DNA from: Kibdelosporangium aridum
GTDB lineage: Bacteria > Actinomycetota > Actinomycetes > Mycobacteriales > Pseudonocardiaceae
Length of the DNA stretch: 46,703 bases
Direction: 5' to 3'
NCBI RefSeq assembly: GCF_900176515.1
Contig: NZ_FWXV01000025.1
Span: 1 to 46,703, forward strand
Made by a program: the position numbers and the translations under genes. The notes beneath the pieces were generated by a model. That model saw nothing but the letters and a program-made list of their open reading frames with translations, did not search any database and was not told the DNA's origin. Each line of letters opens with the position of its first letter. Within the stretch, counting starts at the first letter, position 1. Below, piece by piece: positions 8,879-18,599 of this stretch.

Positions 8879-9435
8879 GACAACCACGGAACAGCCCGGC
8901 CTTACCAGTCCGCAGAATTCGTTGTGGTCGCCACACTCCGGCGCTTCTCTCCACAATGGACATATGATGGTGGTCGAGACCGGTAGCGACCCAGATATGC
9001 CGACGCGGCCAAACCGAAGAACAACATCATCAATGCTCGACCGATCCATGCCCATGGCACGCCTACACACCTGCCCAATGCGGCTACTTAGTGACTTGGT
9101 GCACGACCGAAGTCTGGCCACCGTGCAGAACACGGACCGGTGTACCCACCTTCCCGGCATCACGCCCCACGTGGTGACGTTGACCGGCCAGATGGTCGTC
9201 CACCCGCTGCCTAAGGGCCGATCGCCGGCAAGCCGCCACGCGGCGCTCGACTCGCCCCAGGCGATCGACCCTGCCGACTCCCGGTGTCCCCGGTTCCTGC
9301 CGTGCCGGAGGAGAGAAAAGAAGGAAACCTCAAGGTGTCGTTCGAGGTCAGGAGAGTCCGTTTCGGATGGTCGGGTGATACACCCGGCACTGTGTGATCG
9401 TCTTCTCGGTACGATCCTCCACACCTGCATGAACC
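8879..9435. other. Region upstream of the ParB-like pair
   Basis: No supported gene. Long open frames on both strands lack SD sites and family resemblance. The last 130 bases before 9436 probably contain the promoter for the following two genes; GGAGAGAAAAGAAGGAAACC (9310-9329) is a purine-rich tract in it. Confidence 0.35.
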
Positions 9436-9984
9436 ATGGACCGGGGGTTGGAGGACGTCACGCCATCGTTCGTCACACCCGTCAGCACAATCTACGACGG
9501 ATACACACGCATCATGCAGACCAAACGGCGCGGTGACACCCCACTGCCCGAGCAACTCCAGGCCGAGTTCGGCATCGCCCTCTGGGAATGGTCGCGCCTG
9601 AAGCTGGTCTACGAGAAGGCCCTGGCCGGCGCCCCGTTCGCCCAACGGCTGATCACCGACATCGAGGCCGACCGCCTGACGGTGTCCGCCGCCTACGGCG
9701 AGCTCAAGAAGCGCGAGAAGATCGACGCCCAGGCCAGTACCCAGCCCAGCAGCGTCCGGCTGCCCGTGGTGTACGAGCGTGTCCTGCGCATCCACGCGTT
9801 CGCGCAGACCACCGCCACCGCCCTGCAACACGGTGTCCCGGTCAGCACCGCCGGCATGTCCGAACAGGACATCACCGAGTGTATCCGCCTGATGCGCGCC
9901 ACCAGCGTGTCGCTCAAACAGGCCGCTGACACCCTCTCCCGATCCCGTCTCGGAGGCAAAGCCCGCCATGGCACTACGAAATAA
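9436..9984 (+). CDS. ParB-HTH-like partner protein
   Basis: A 182-residue protein, mainly alpha-helical, of no named family I can give. The stretch YEKALAGAPFAQRLITDIEA followed by DRLTVSAAYGELKKRE resembles the ParB/KorB helix-turn-helix pattern, in which a dose of residues like V(S/T)VSAAY follows a short loop, so DNA binding is likely. The C-terminal half (QDITECIRLMRATSVSLKQA) is helical. It overlaps the following ParB-like gene by 17 bases, giving translational coupling. Such pairs sit on plasmids, phages or integrative elements, and here they lie among IS debris. Function is inferred from context only. Confidence 0.5.
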   Translation: MDRGLEDVTPSFVTPVSTIYDGYTRIMQTKRRGDTPLPEQLQAEFGIALWEWSRLKLVYEKALAGAPFAQRLITDIEADRLTVSAAYGELKKREKIDAQASTQPSSVRLPVVYERVLRIHAFAQTTATALQHGVPVSTAGMSEQDITECIRLMRATSVSLKQAADTLSRSRLGGKARHGTTK

Positions 9985-10792
9985 GCGTGTCCGCGCCGGT
10001 GATCTCACCGTCGACCCGCGCGTGCAACGCGATCACCTTACCCAGAGCAAGCTGGCCAAGATCCGCGACAACTACAACCGCGCGGCCCTGGGCACCCTGC
10101 AAGTCTCCGAACGCCCCGACGGCAGCCTGGTCATCCTCGACGGCTGGCACCGCTGGACCATCGTCTCCGAACTGGAAAAGGACGACTTCCCGCTCCAGTG
10201 CCAACTGCACACCGGCCTGACCCTCGAGCAGGAGGCCGGCCTGTTCGTCCAGTTCAACCAGCAAGAAGCCGCCAACAAACTCGACCTGCACAAAGTCCGG
10301 GTGACCCAAGGCGAACCGATGGCGGTCGCGATCGACGACGCGGTCCACGCCAACGGGTGGGCCGTCGGCCAAGGAGACGGCAAGATCCGGGCCATCCTGG
10401 CCCTGGAGAAGGTCTACTACACCGGTGAAGGATTCCGCGAGGGCTACGGCAAAAAGCTCGTCGCCGACATGCTGCACGTGATCACCACAGCGTGGGGGCG
10501 TGAGGACCCCAAAGCAGTCGACCAGAACATCCTCAAAGCCGTCGGGCAATTCCTGTTCCTGGTCGAGAAACGCTGGACCGACGAGGCGAAAACCCGCGAG
10601 TTCGACCACGACGCGCTCGCGGCGGCCATGGCCGGCCTGAAGAAAGGCCCCGCCGGATGGCTCGCCGCCTGCCGCGGCCAAGCCGAAGGCTCAGCCAAAA
10701 CCCTGCGTTCGGTCCTGCAGCACGAACTGCTCACCCTTTACAACAAAGGCCGCCGCACCGGCAGACTCCCCGCCGCCCTCATCACCGGATAG
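9968..10792 (+). CDS. ParB/Srx-fold protein (DUF6551-like)
   Basis: A 274-residue protein with an N-terminal ParB/sulfiredoxin fold. Seen: LTVDPRVQRDHLTQSKLAKI (residues about 13-32), then LGTLQVSERPDGSLVILDGW followed by HRW, the nucleotide-binding box of ParB-like nucleases/CTPases (usually DGxHR; here DGWHR), and FVQFNQQEAANKLDL. The C-terminal 150 residues are helical. Members often act as partition, nuclease or regulatory proteins of mobile elements. The start ATG lies inside the previous gene. It differs from chromosomal ParB in lacking an adjacent ParA and in having the box late in the domain, as DUF6551 proteins do. Exact role unknown. Confidence 0.65.
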   Translation: MALRNKRVRAGDLTVDPRVQRDHLTQSKLAKIRDNYNRAALGTLQVSERPDGSLVILDGWHRWTIVSELEKDDFPLQCQLHTGLTLEQEAGLFVQFNQQEAANKLDLHKVRVTQGEPMAVAIDDAVHANGWAVGQGDGKIRAILALEKVYYTGEGFREGYGKKLVADMLHVITTAWGREDPKAVDQNILKAVGQFLFLVEKRWTDEAKTREFDHDALAAAMAGLKKGPAGWLAACRGQAEGSAKTLRSVLQHELLTLYNKGRRTGRLPAALITG

Positions 10793-10904
10793 GACCCGAC
10801 CCCTGCGGCGCCCCTTCGCGCTCGACGCTCTAAGCCCTGTCGAGACAGCCGCCCATCCAGCCATCACACCCGGCCACATCCGACCTCACCGGAACACGCG
10901 CAAC

Positions 10905-11172
10905 CCTGTGGGGTTCCAGAAGTCGGCCCGCAGCGCTGACCTGGGCGTCAAGCTGCCGCAGGCTCGTACTCGTTGATCAAGCCTCCGAGGACCGGCCGGC
11001 GTACGGCGTGCCCGCACTCTCGCTAGGTAAGGCGTGGTCGGGTCGAGGTGGGCGGAGTTGTAACGCTCGATGGGGACGGCGCTGGTTGTAGTGAGCGACA
11101 TACCGCTCCAGCGCGGACCGTAGATGTCGCTCGCTGATGACCAGGAGCCGGTCGGTGACCTCGCTTCTGACC
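10905..11172 (-). mobile_element. IS right-end fragment (transposase C-terminus)
   Basis: The terminal repeat CCTGTGGGGTTCCAGAAG lies at 10905-10922. The minus strand then reads GGLINEYEPAAA and, in a neighbouring frame, RSEVTDRLLVISERHLRSAL ... YVAHYNQRRPHRALQLRPPR, which is the C-terminal fifth of the same transposase family as 6306-7201. The rest is missing: another IS end abuts it at about 11172. Confidence 0.65.
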
Positions 11173-11255
11173 GTGTGGGGGTTCCAGAAGTCGGCCGCTG
11201 GGGCTGACCTGGGCTTTAGACCGCTACGGGTTTGTACTCGTTGATCAAGCCTCCG
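11173..11255 (-). mobile_element. Second IS right-end fragment
   Basis: GTGTGGGGGTTCCAGAAG (11173-11190) repeats the terminal sequence of the previous fragment. The minus strand reads GLINEYKPVAV, the usual last residues of this transposase. Only about 80 bases remain. They are nested against the 10905 copy on one side and a DUF4383 remnant on the other. Confidence 0.6.
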
Positions 11256-11258
11256 AGG

Positions 11259-11526
11259 CTGGCCGACCTCGTGCACGTGGTCTTCGGCGTCGCAGGCCTC
11301 GTGTCGGCACGCACCGAAGGCGGCGCACGGGGCTTCCTGATCGGCGGCAGCAGCATCCACCTGATCCTGTGGATCGACGGCCTGGTCATCGACAAAGGGC
11401 AGGGCGGCCACCTTCGTCGCACTCAATGCCGCCGACCACTGGCTGCATCTCGACCTCGACCTGATCGTGCTCGGCCTGGCACTGAGCCGTGGCCTCGGCC
11501 GCGCGACACCCACCAATACCATCTGA
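11259..11526 (+). pseudogene. DUF4383 membrane-protein fragment, frameshifted
   Basis: The frame LADLVHVVFGVAGLVSARTE followed by GGARGFLIGG and LWIDGLVIDKGQG, then after a frameshift near 11400 ATFVALNAADHWLHL and GLALSRGLGRATP to TGA at 11524. This order (LHVVFG, NAADxWLHL) is the signature of DUF4383 four-helix membrane proteins. The N-terminus was removed by the IS end at 11255, and one indel breaks the rest. Confidence 0.6.
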
Positions 11527-12236
11527 CCGAACGGTTTCCTGGCATCACCGGACGGGTACGGCTCCACCATGGCACTGGCGGATATCGCGGTTGCCGGCGA
11601 CGTGGCTCGGGACTGGGACCTGGCCGTGTCGAGGAGTCCCCGGGGCCTAACGGCACGGCAACCGTGCGATCGCGGCGCGAAATGTTGCGTGACAAGGGCA
11701 CCAACTTCGCCGTCGCACTGGCCCTACCCGACCTCTCGGTCGCGTCGCTCGTCGCTGACGGCAAGGTCTCCACCTGACCGCTCATCGACCAGGCCCGCGT
11801 CGACCGAATGGATGTCACACCACTGATCGGCGCGAGCGCACCCATCACTGGATTGATCGTGGATGTTGTCACCGAGGGCTGACCGAGGAAGCGAGCGCCG
11901 AGGGCTACAGCATCCCGGGCTTTCCCTCCTGGCAAGGATTGCCCCGGCGACAGAGGCACGATGAATGTCCACCTTACGCCCTGCTCGGTGCGCGGGCTTG
12001 GCCGTACTTCTCGCAATGGTGGCGTATCTATTCAAATTATAGTCTGCTCGACTGGATCGGCCTGCAGTACATCACGTCTTCGGCAAACGAATCGGCCAGG
12101 AGTTAGTCATGCGGTCCGGCACGGCCGCAAATTCCGTCTTCAACTCGAACGAATAGATGAGCGAAAAAACAAACCAAGCGCGACAAGAAAGAAAATTAGA
12201 CCCTACCCACCTTCGCGCGGATACGAGGAGAAAATC
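11527..12236. other. Decayed coding-like DNA and SSI leader region
   Basis: 11530-11880 has coding-like plus-strand pieces (EMLRDKGTNFAVALALPDLS, a stop, then PLIGASAPITGLIVDVVTEG) broken by stops; the family is not recognised. From 12000 the DNA becomes AT-richer. TATAGT near 12040 is a possible -10 for the inhibitor gene, but it would leave a leader of nearly 200 bases. Confidence 0.35.
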
Positions 12237-12665
12237 ATGAGACAGGTGATGTTCAAAATACTCATTGTCGTCGCGGCTATCATGGTCAGCGGGGTAGGCG
12301 TGAGCGCCCCCGCCACTGAGCGAAGAAACACGGATTCTCCCAGTGCCGCCGCGAACTCGAAGCTTTTCCTGACGACCAAAGCGGGCGAAACGGCCAAGGC
12401 AATCCCGGATGCGGCCGTAACACTGACATGCGACCCCGACAACGGCAGTCATCCACACGCCACCAAGGCCTGCAACAGGCTAAGGGAGGTGGATGGCGAC
12501 TTCACAAAGTTGGACAGGGACACCGATATTATGTGCCCAGCACTCTGGGCGCCGATCACCGTTACGGCACACGGAACGTGGCAAGGTCACCCCATTGACT
12601 GGCAGCGGACCTATTCCAATGCGTGCGAGCTGCGGGCATCAACCTATCCCATTTTTGCGTTCTGA
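12237..12665 (+). CDS. SSI-family secreted protease inhibitor
   Basis: A 142-residue exported inhibitor of subtilisin-like serine proteases (Streptomyces subtilisin inhibitor family, MEROPS I16). Start: ATG 12237, 6 bases after GAGGAG (12225-12230), followed by a clear signal peptide (MRQVMFKILIVVAAIMVSGV). Mature part: AAVTLTCDP and ATKACNRLREVDGDF (first Cys pair), the reactive loop MCPALWAP, SNACEL and the canonical C-terminus IFAF. By alignment with SSI (MCP-Met-Val), the P1-P1' pair here is Ala-Leu instead of Met-Val. The small P1 predicts preference for elastase/subtilisin-like enzymes over trypsin-like ones (inference). All four Cys of the family are present. It likely restrains an own or a competing secreted protease. 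Confidence 0.9.
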   Translation: MRQVMFKILIVVAAIMVSGVGVSAPATERRNTDSPSAAANSKLFLTTKAGETAKAIPDAAVTLTCDPDNGSHPHATKACNRLREVDGDFTKLDRDTDIMCPALWAPITVTAHGTWQGHPIDWQRTYSNACELRASTYPIFAF

Positions 12666-12675
12666 TTGACAACGT

Positions 12676-13675
12676 TGCGCTTGCCGAAAACCTGTACCGT
12701 GCCATAACTCGACGTCTGGCTCGGTGACCTGCCGTTTTGCCCCGTACGAGGGCCGTGCGATGCTCACCGACCGTGCTGTTTCGACTGATGTACTTGATCA
12801 CGGTGCAGTTGATCGGCTGGCTAGTTTTACTGCTCCGACGCTCCGCCGCCAAGGATGTCGAAATCCTGGTGTTGCGGCATGAGGTGACGGTCCTGCGCCG
12901 CCAGGTCGACCAGCCACGCCCTGGATGGCCAGATCGCGCGATCCTGTCGGCACTGACGCGGCTACTGCCCCGCGAATTGCGCCGGCACCGCATCGTGACA
13001 CCCGGCACGCTGCTGGCCTGGCATCGCCATCTCATCACCCGGAAATGGACCTACCCGAACCAACCAGGACGCCCACCAATCGGCGACGAACTCCGCGAGT
13101 TGACCGTGCGGTTGGCCCGGGGAGAACCCTAGGTGGGGACATCGCCGCGTACAGGGAGAACTCGCCCGGCTCGGACACCACATCGGCGCGGGCACGATCC
13201 GCCGCATCCTCACCGCCGCCCGCATCAGTCCCGCGCCACGACGGCCGGACACCAATTGGCGCACCTTCCTGCACACCCAAGCAACAGGCCTACTGGCAAG
13301 CGACTTCTTCCACCTGGACACCATCAGCCTGCGCCGACTGTACGTGTTGTTCATAATGGAGGTCCGCACCCGTCGAGTCCACATCCTCGGCGCGACCACG
13401 CATCCGACCGCGGCTTGGACTACCCAGGCCGCCCGCAACCTGCTGATGACCCTCGACGAACGGATCTCCCAGTTCCGGTTCCTCATCCGTGACCGAGCCA
13501 CCAAATACGCTGCATCGTTCGACGCGGTATTCACCTCCGAGGGAATCGACACAGTGAAGTCCCCGCCGCGAACGCCCCGAGCAAACTGTTACGCGGAAAG
13601 GTTCGTGCGCAGCGTCCGATCCGAGTGCACCGACCAGATGCTGATCTACACCGGCCGGCGCGATCCGCCGCCGGC
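12676..13675 (+). mobile_element. IS copy, left end intact, right end lost
   Basis: The left end TGCGCTTGCCGAAAA (12676-12690) is identical to 23906-23920 of the intact copy. The element begins 10 bases after the SSI stop codon. Its right end is missing; homology stops at about 13675, against the stop codon of the LuxR gene. Confidence 0.6.
12772..13675 (+). pseudogene. Integrase-core transposase, frameshifted and truncated
   Basis: Starts at GTG 12772 (LFRLMYLITVQLIGWLVL). The N-terminal part ends at LARGEP followed by TAG. An extra G in GGGGAGAACCC near 13123 causes this; removing it restores ENPRWGHRRVQGELARLGHH. The second frame then has both Asp motifs (LASDFFHLD, IRDRATKY) and RANCYAERFVRSVRSE, and breaks off after QMLIY at the LuxR boundary, losing the C-terminus. 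One frameshift could be programmed in some IS families, but the 3' loss shows the copy is dead. Confidence 0.7.
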
Positions 13676-13677
13676 CC

Positions 13678-16029
13678 TCACTGGTCCCGGCCCTTTCGGT
13701 GTTCGATGACCCACGTGGCGAGTTGGGTGCGTGTGGTGAAGCCGAGTTTGGCCAGGATGTTCTCGACGTGGCCTTCGGCGGTGCGCTGGGCGATCACCAG
13801 CCGCGCGGCGATGTCCTTGTTGGACAGTCCGTCCGCGACGAGTGCGGCGACCTGCTGCTCCCGGCGGGTCAATAGGGTCTGCGCGGTGTCCGTCGCGGCG
13901 GAGGCCGGAGTGGCGGGTTCTGGTTTCTCGCCGAGCGCGTAGGCGACGGCCTGCTCCAGGTCAAGGTCGGCGCCGCGCGCGAAGGCGGCCTGGAAGGCGC
14001 GGTCGCCCAGGGTGCGGCGGGCCTGCTGCTCGCACGCGTCGTACGCGGCGAGGTAGTGTGGGGAGCCCAATAGGAGCCGGCCTCCGACCAGGTGCCAGAT
14101 CTGGTGGGCCGCGCCGAGCAGCACCGCGGCCCGCTCGCCCTCGCCGGCCGTCCCGGCGATCCAGGCCAGCCGCTCGACGAGCAACGCCGTGCCGAGGGTG
14201 TCGTTGAACACACGTGTGCCACGGAGACTTTCCTTGGCGTACCTGTTCGCCTGCGCCACATCGCCCCGCCTCCATTCAGCAAGGGACAGACCGTAGAGCG
14301 TGTAGGCCCGGGCCCATTGCTCGCCGTACCGGTCGCTCAGCGCGCGAGCATGCTCGCCCAGCGCGACAGCGCGCGCGGGGTCCCCCTGGAATACGGCTAC
14401 CACGATCAACGCGAGATAGCCTCTGATCACGGTGCCGTTCAGCTCGCCGAGGGCCTCGAAGCGCGCCAGGGCGTCCTCCAGCAGGGCCTGCGCGCGCGGT
14501 AGGTCGCCGCTGAACCAGGCGACGGTTCCCCCGATACAGATGGCGTACGCCAGGGTGGTCATCTCGCCCCGCCCCTGGGCCCAGGCCCGGCACTCCTCCA
14601 CCATGGCCGTGGCGGCGAGGAGGTCACCCTGCAGGACAGCGAGGTGGGCGTTGATCCACAGCGCGGTGGCTCGCGCCCTGCTCGGCTCGGTGTTCAGGGC
14701 CAGTGCCCGGTCCAGCCAGTGGCGTCCCTCGGCCACGAAGCCGCAGCCGCCCCAGTAGAAGTACAGGGTCGTTGCCAGCCGCAGGCCGTTGTGGGATTCG
14801 CCAGGGGTGCTCAGGCTGAACTCCAGAGCGAGGCGTAGGTTGGCGTGCTCGCTCCGGGTGCGGGCGGCCACCTCCAGTTGGGTGGGGCCGAACCACTCGG
14901 CCTCGCCGCGTTCGGCCAGATCCAGGTAGTAGTCCTGGTGCCGTCGGCGCAGCGCTGCCTCTTTTCCGGCCGTGCGCAGGGTGTCGCGTCCGTAGTGGCG
15001 GATGGTGTCCAGCAGTTGGTACCGCGCCTGGGGACCGTGGTTCTGGTCGTGCCTGGTTAGGCTCGACTTGTCCACCAATCCGGTCACCAGCTCGAGCACC
15101 TGTGCGCGGTCGATGCCGTCCCCCGCACAGACCGCCTCCACGGCGTCCAGGTCGAACCCGCCGATGAACACCGACACCCGGCCCCATAGCGCCTGCTCGG
15201 GTGGTGAGCACAGCTGGTAGCTCCAGTCGACCACCGCCCGCAGCGTCTGATGGCGGGGCAATACCGTCCGGCTGCCTGTGCACAGGAGACGGAAGCGGTC
15301 GTCCAGCCGGTGCAGGATCTGCTCCAGTGTGAGCACCCGCAGCCGCGCCGCGGCCAGCTCGATGGCCAGCGGCAGCCCGTCCAGCCGGCGGCAGATCCGC
15401 GCGAGCGTCGGGTGGTTGTCGGCGGTGACCGCGAAGCCGGGCGCCACGGCCGTCGCTCGCTCAGCGAACAGGCGGATCGCCTCGTTGCCGACCAGTTTCC
15501 CGGGCTGTGATGGGCGTTCGGGATCCGGCACCGGTAGTGGCGGTACCGCGAGGATGTGCTCGCCCGGGGTGCGCAGCGCGTGTCGGCTGGTGGCCAGGAT
15601 CCGCAGGCCCGGCGCCGCTGCCAGCAGCTCGACCGCCAGCCCCGCGCATCGATCCACCAGGTGCTCGCAGTTGTCCAGCACCAGCAGCAGTTGCTTGTCC
15701 CGCAGGTGGTCTACCACGACCTCCCGTGGCGACCGCGCGGACCGATCGTGCAGCCCCACGGTGTCCGCGACCGTCTGCTCCAGCAACGTGCGGTCCTGCA
15801 GCGCGGCCAGCTCGACCAGCCACACCCCGTCAGGGAACGCCCGCCGCACCCCTGCCGCCGCCCGCACCGCCAGCCGCGTCTTGCCCACCCCACCCACACC
15901 AGTCAACGTCAGCAACCGGCTGGTGGACAGAAACCGCTTGACCTCGGCGATCTCCCGGCGGCGGTCCACGAAACTGGTGACCTCGGCAGGAAGATTGTCA
16001 CCATGCCGCCGCGACCTGGTACCCGACAT
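13678..16029 (-). CDS. LuxR-family STAND ATPase transcriptional regulator
   Basis: A 783-residue regulator with an NTP-driven switch. In order: LPAEVTSFVDRRREI (about 13-27); P-loop GVGGVGKTRL (Walker A); LLLVLDNCEHL (Walker B); ILATSRHALRTPGE (sensor-type Arg) and GLPLAIELAAARLR (the GLPL motif of NB-ARC/AP-ATPases); a winged-helix region; TPR-like helices from about 350 to 690; and a C-terminal LuxR HTH (LLTRREQQVAALVADGLSNK ... RTAEGHVENILAKLG). Such proteins are often pathway regulators of secondary metabolism or stress in actinomycetes. It is divergently arranged with the paralogue at 16565 across 535 bases. The stop codon abuts an IS remnant. No obvious target operon is next to it. Confidence 0.9.
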   Translation of the reverse strand: MSGTRSRRHGDNLPAEVTSFVDRRREIAEVKRFLSTSRLLTLTGVGGVGKTRLAVRAAAGVRRAFPDGVWLVELAALQDRTLLEQTVADTVGLHDRSARSPREVVVDHLRDKQLLLVLDNCEHLVDRCAGLAVELLAAAPGLRILATSRHALRTPGEHILAVPPLPVPDPERPSQPGKLVGNEAIRLFAERATAVAPGFAVTADNHPTLARICRRLDGLPLAIELAAARLRVLTLEQILHRLDDRFRLLCTGSRTVLPRHQTLRAVVDWSYQLCSPPEQALWGRVSVFIGGFDLDAVEAVCAGDGIDRAQVLELVTGLVDKSSLTRHDQNHGPQARYQLLDTIRHYGRDTLRTAGKEAALRRRHQDYYLDLAERGEAEWFGPTQLEVAARTRSEHANLRLALEFSLSTPGESHNGLRLATTLYFYWGGCGFVAEGRHWLDRALALNTEPSRARATALWINAHLAVLQGDLLAATAMVEECRAWAQGRGEMTTLAYAICIGGTVAWFSGDLPRAQALLEDALARFEALGELNGTVIRGYLALIVVAVFQGDPARAVALGEHARALSDRYGEQWARAYTLYGLSLAEWRRGDVAQANRYAKESLRGTRVFNDTLGTALLVERLAWIAGTAGEGERAAVLLGAAHQIWHLVGGRLLLGSPHYLAAYDACEQQARRTLGDRAFQAAFARGADLDLEQAVAYALGEKPEPATPASAATDTAQTLLTRREQQVAALVADGLSNKDIAARLVIAQRTAEGHVENILAKLGFTTRTQLATWVIEHRKGRDQ

Positions 16030-16564
16030 GACGGTCTCACGTTCGTTGGTGTCATCCAGGCCGCGAGTCGGGCGCGTTCAGCGAGGCCACCAGCAGCCGC
16101 GATGCATTCACTGTGACCTTCCGCAGGGCACTACACAAACCTCCACACCGGACGAGGACCCGGGACAGCCTGCATACTCCGGTGTCAAGAATGCTGCATC
16201 AACCCGGCATGGTGGAACGGCAGGCGTAGGCGTGGTCTTGGCAATGGCCACTAAACGCCAGCGCGGTAGTGTCGACGCCGGTTCGCCAACCTCGCTCACG
16301 ACCCAGTGAGGTGATCTGTAGGGTCTCACCACTGAATTTCATTTTCTCACAGCTGACTTCATATCGTCTTGGCTGCCCTTGTGGAGGTAGATGTCCACGG
16401 CGTCTCAATGAGATGAGACTATGGCGAATAGTGGACAGTGGCACCCTTTCTGCCTCAGCGCGACACATATGTGACGAACCGTCGACCGAATACTGCTCAC
16501 GGGGCTGGTTCGGTGTGGAGATCGCTGCAAAGATAATCACACACCGGACAACCCGGGACCTGTA
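16030..16564. other. Divergent promoter region of two regulators
   Basis: 535 bases between divergent ATPase regulators. It is AT-richer than the genes around 16320-16540. No recognisable small gene, repeat or operator stands out. Confidence 0.4.
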
Positions 16565-18597
16565 ATGTCACGTGCCGGTTCGTGTCAATCGGTGGGCAAC
16601 CTTCCCGCCGAGGCCACCAGCTTCGTCGGCCGCCGACGAGAGGTCGCGGCGGCGAAGCGGCTGCTGCGTCGGCATCGGCTGGTCACCTTGACCGGCGGGC
16701 CCGGGGTCGGCAAGACCCGGCCCGCCCTGCGGATAGCCGCGCACCTGACGGATGTCGTCCCCGATGGGGTGTGGCTGGTGGAGCTGGCCGCGCTGGAGGA
16801 TGACACATTCTTGGCTCAGACGGTCGCCGACGCGTTGGGCATCCGGGATCAGTCCGGTCGGCCTCCGACGGTGGTGCTGGCGGAATTCCTGGACGACCAG
16901 GACTGCTGCTGGTGCTGGATAACTGCGAGCACCTGCTGGATGCGTGCGCCAGGCTCGTACACGACCTACTGGGGGCGGCGCCGCGATTGCGGGTCCTGGC
17001 CACCAGCCGGCAGGCGTTGCGGTCTGGCGGGGAGCATCTGCTCGAGGTGCCGCCGTTGCCGGTGCCCGACACCGAAGAACCCATGACGGCCCGCGCGCTG
17101 GCGCGGAACGAGGCGGTGCAGCTGTTCGCCGAGCGGGCCGCGCTCGCGCGGCCCGGCTTCACAGTCGATGCCCCCAATCGCGCGACGGTCGCTCGCGTGT
17201 GCCGGCGGCTGGAGGGAATCCCGCTGGCGATCGAGCTGGCCGCAGCACGGGTACGGGCATTGTCCCTGGAGCGGATGCTGACCCGGCTCGAGAAGTACGA
17301 CTTTGAGCTCCTGGCGGAGGGAAGCCGAACCGCGGTGCCGCGGGTGCAGACGCTCCAGGCCGCGATCACCTGGAGCTTCGACCTCTGCACCGAGCAGGAG
17401 CGAACGGTGTGGCTGCAGGCGTCGGTGTTCACCGGCGGGTTCGACCTGCAGGCCGCGGAGGAAGTCTGTTCCGGCGCCGGCATCGCGCGTGCGGACGTGC
17501 TGGAGCTGGTGGCCGGGCTGGTGGACAAATCCGTCCTCATCCGCACCGAGGAAGCCAGCGCGGCCCGGTACCGAATGCTGGAGGCCATCCGCCAGTACGG
17601 CGAACAGCGACTGGCGTCATCCGGCCACCAGCGGGCCGTCCGGCTGCGGCACCGGGACCACTACGCCCGGCTGGCCGAGCGGGCCGAGCAGGAATGGGTG
17701 GGGCCGAACGAACTGGCCTGGTTCGCCTGGTTCCGGCGTGAGCACGCCAACCTGCGGACCGCCCTGGAGTTCTGCCTGACCGACCCCGGCCAGGTGCCGG
17801 CCGGATCGCAGATCGCGGCCGGTCTGTGGAACCACCGGACCCGCTCCGGCTGGTTCAGCGAGGCTCGCCACTGGCTCGACAGCACCCTGGCCCTGGACCG
17901 GGAGCCGAGCCCGGCGCGGGCCAAGGCCCTCTGGGTCAACGCGTGGTTCACCTTCCTGCAGGCCGACTGGGCCGCGGGGCTGGCGAGAGTGCGGGAATGC
18001 CACACCCTGGCCAGGCGGCTGGGCGACGAGCACGCCCTCGCGCACGCCACCCGGCTCTCCGGGGTCGCCGCGTTCTTCCGCGACGGGGTCTGGAGCACTC
18101 TCCTGCACTTGGTGGTGTCCACCGCGGCCACCGGCGACGCCGACCACGCTCTGGCCTTCGGCGAGGAGTGCCTGAACCTAGTCGAGGACTGCGGCGGATC
18201 CATGTCCAAGTCGTGGGCACTGTGGGTGCACGGCCTCGGCCAGTGGATCACCGGCGATCGGCAGCAGGCCGACCGGCTGACCCGGGAAGCACTGCGCACC
18301 GGACGACCCGTGGACGATCAGTGGGGTACCGCGCACTGCCTAGAAATACTGGCCTGGAACGCTACAGCGGAACGACACGCCGACCGCGCCGCCCGGCTGC
18401 TCGGGGCCGCCGCCAGGCTCTGGCGATCAACCGGAACCTCACCAAACGAACTGCGCCACCTCGCCCCGGCACACGAACGTTGCGAACAGCGCGCCCGTCA
18501 CGCGCCGGGAGACCACACGTTCACCACCCTGCTGCACGAGGGCACCGCACTCACCAGCGAGCACGCCATCGCCTACGCCCTGAGCCACGAGACATGA
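16565..18597 (+). pseudogene. STAND ATPase regulator, frameshifted, HTH lost
   Basis: A paralogue of the 13678 protein. The first frame (ATG 16565) has LPAEATSFVGRRREV and Walker A GGPGVGKTRP. It runs to LAEFLDDQD, where a one-base loss near 16902 shifts it away. The second frame resumes as LLLVLDNCEHLLDACARLVH (Walker B) and reads on through LEGIPLAIELAAARVRAL, the winged-helix region and TPR-like repeats to YALSHET and TGA at 18597. The C-terminal LuxR HTH present in the paralogue is absent: the protein ends where it should begin, and a truncated IS follows. The frameshift separates Walker A from Walker B, so no working ATPase is made unless the shift is an error or recoded. Confidence 0.75.
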
Positions 18598-18599
18598 CC

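Noticed and set aside
8432..9430. 332-residue minus-strand open frame
   Set aside because: Runs antisense through the IstA fragment and junk beyond it; composition-driven, no recognisable motif.
12676..13675. Programmed frameshift in the 12676 IS transposase
   Set aside because: The intact relative at 24008 is a single frame and this copy is also 3' truncated, so a random indel is the simpler reading.
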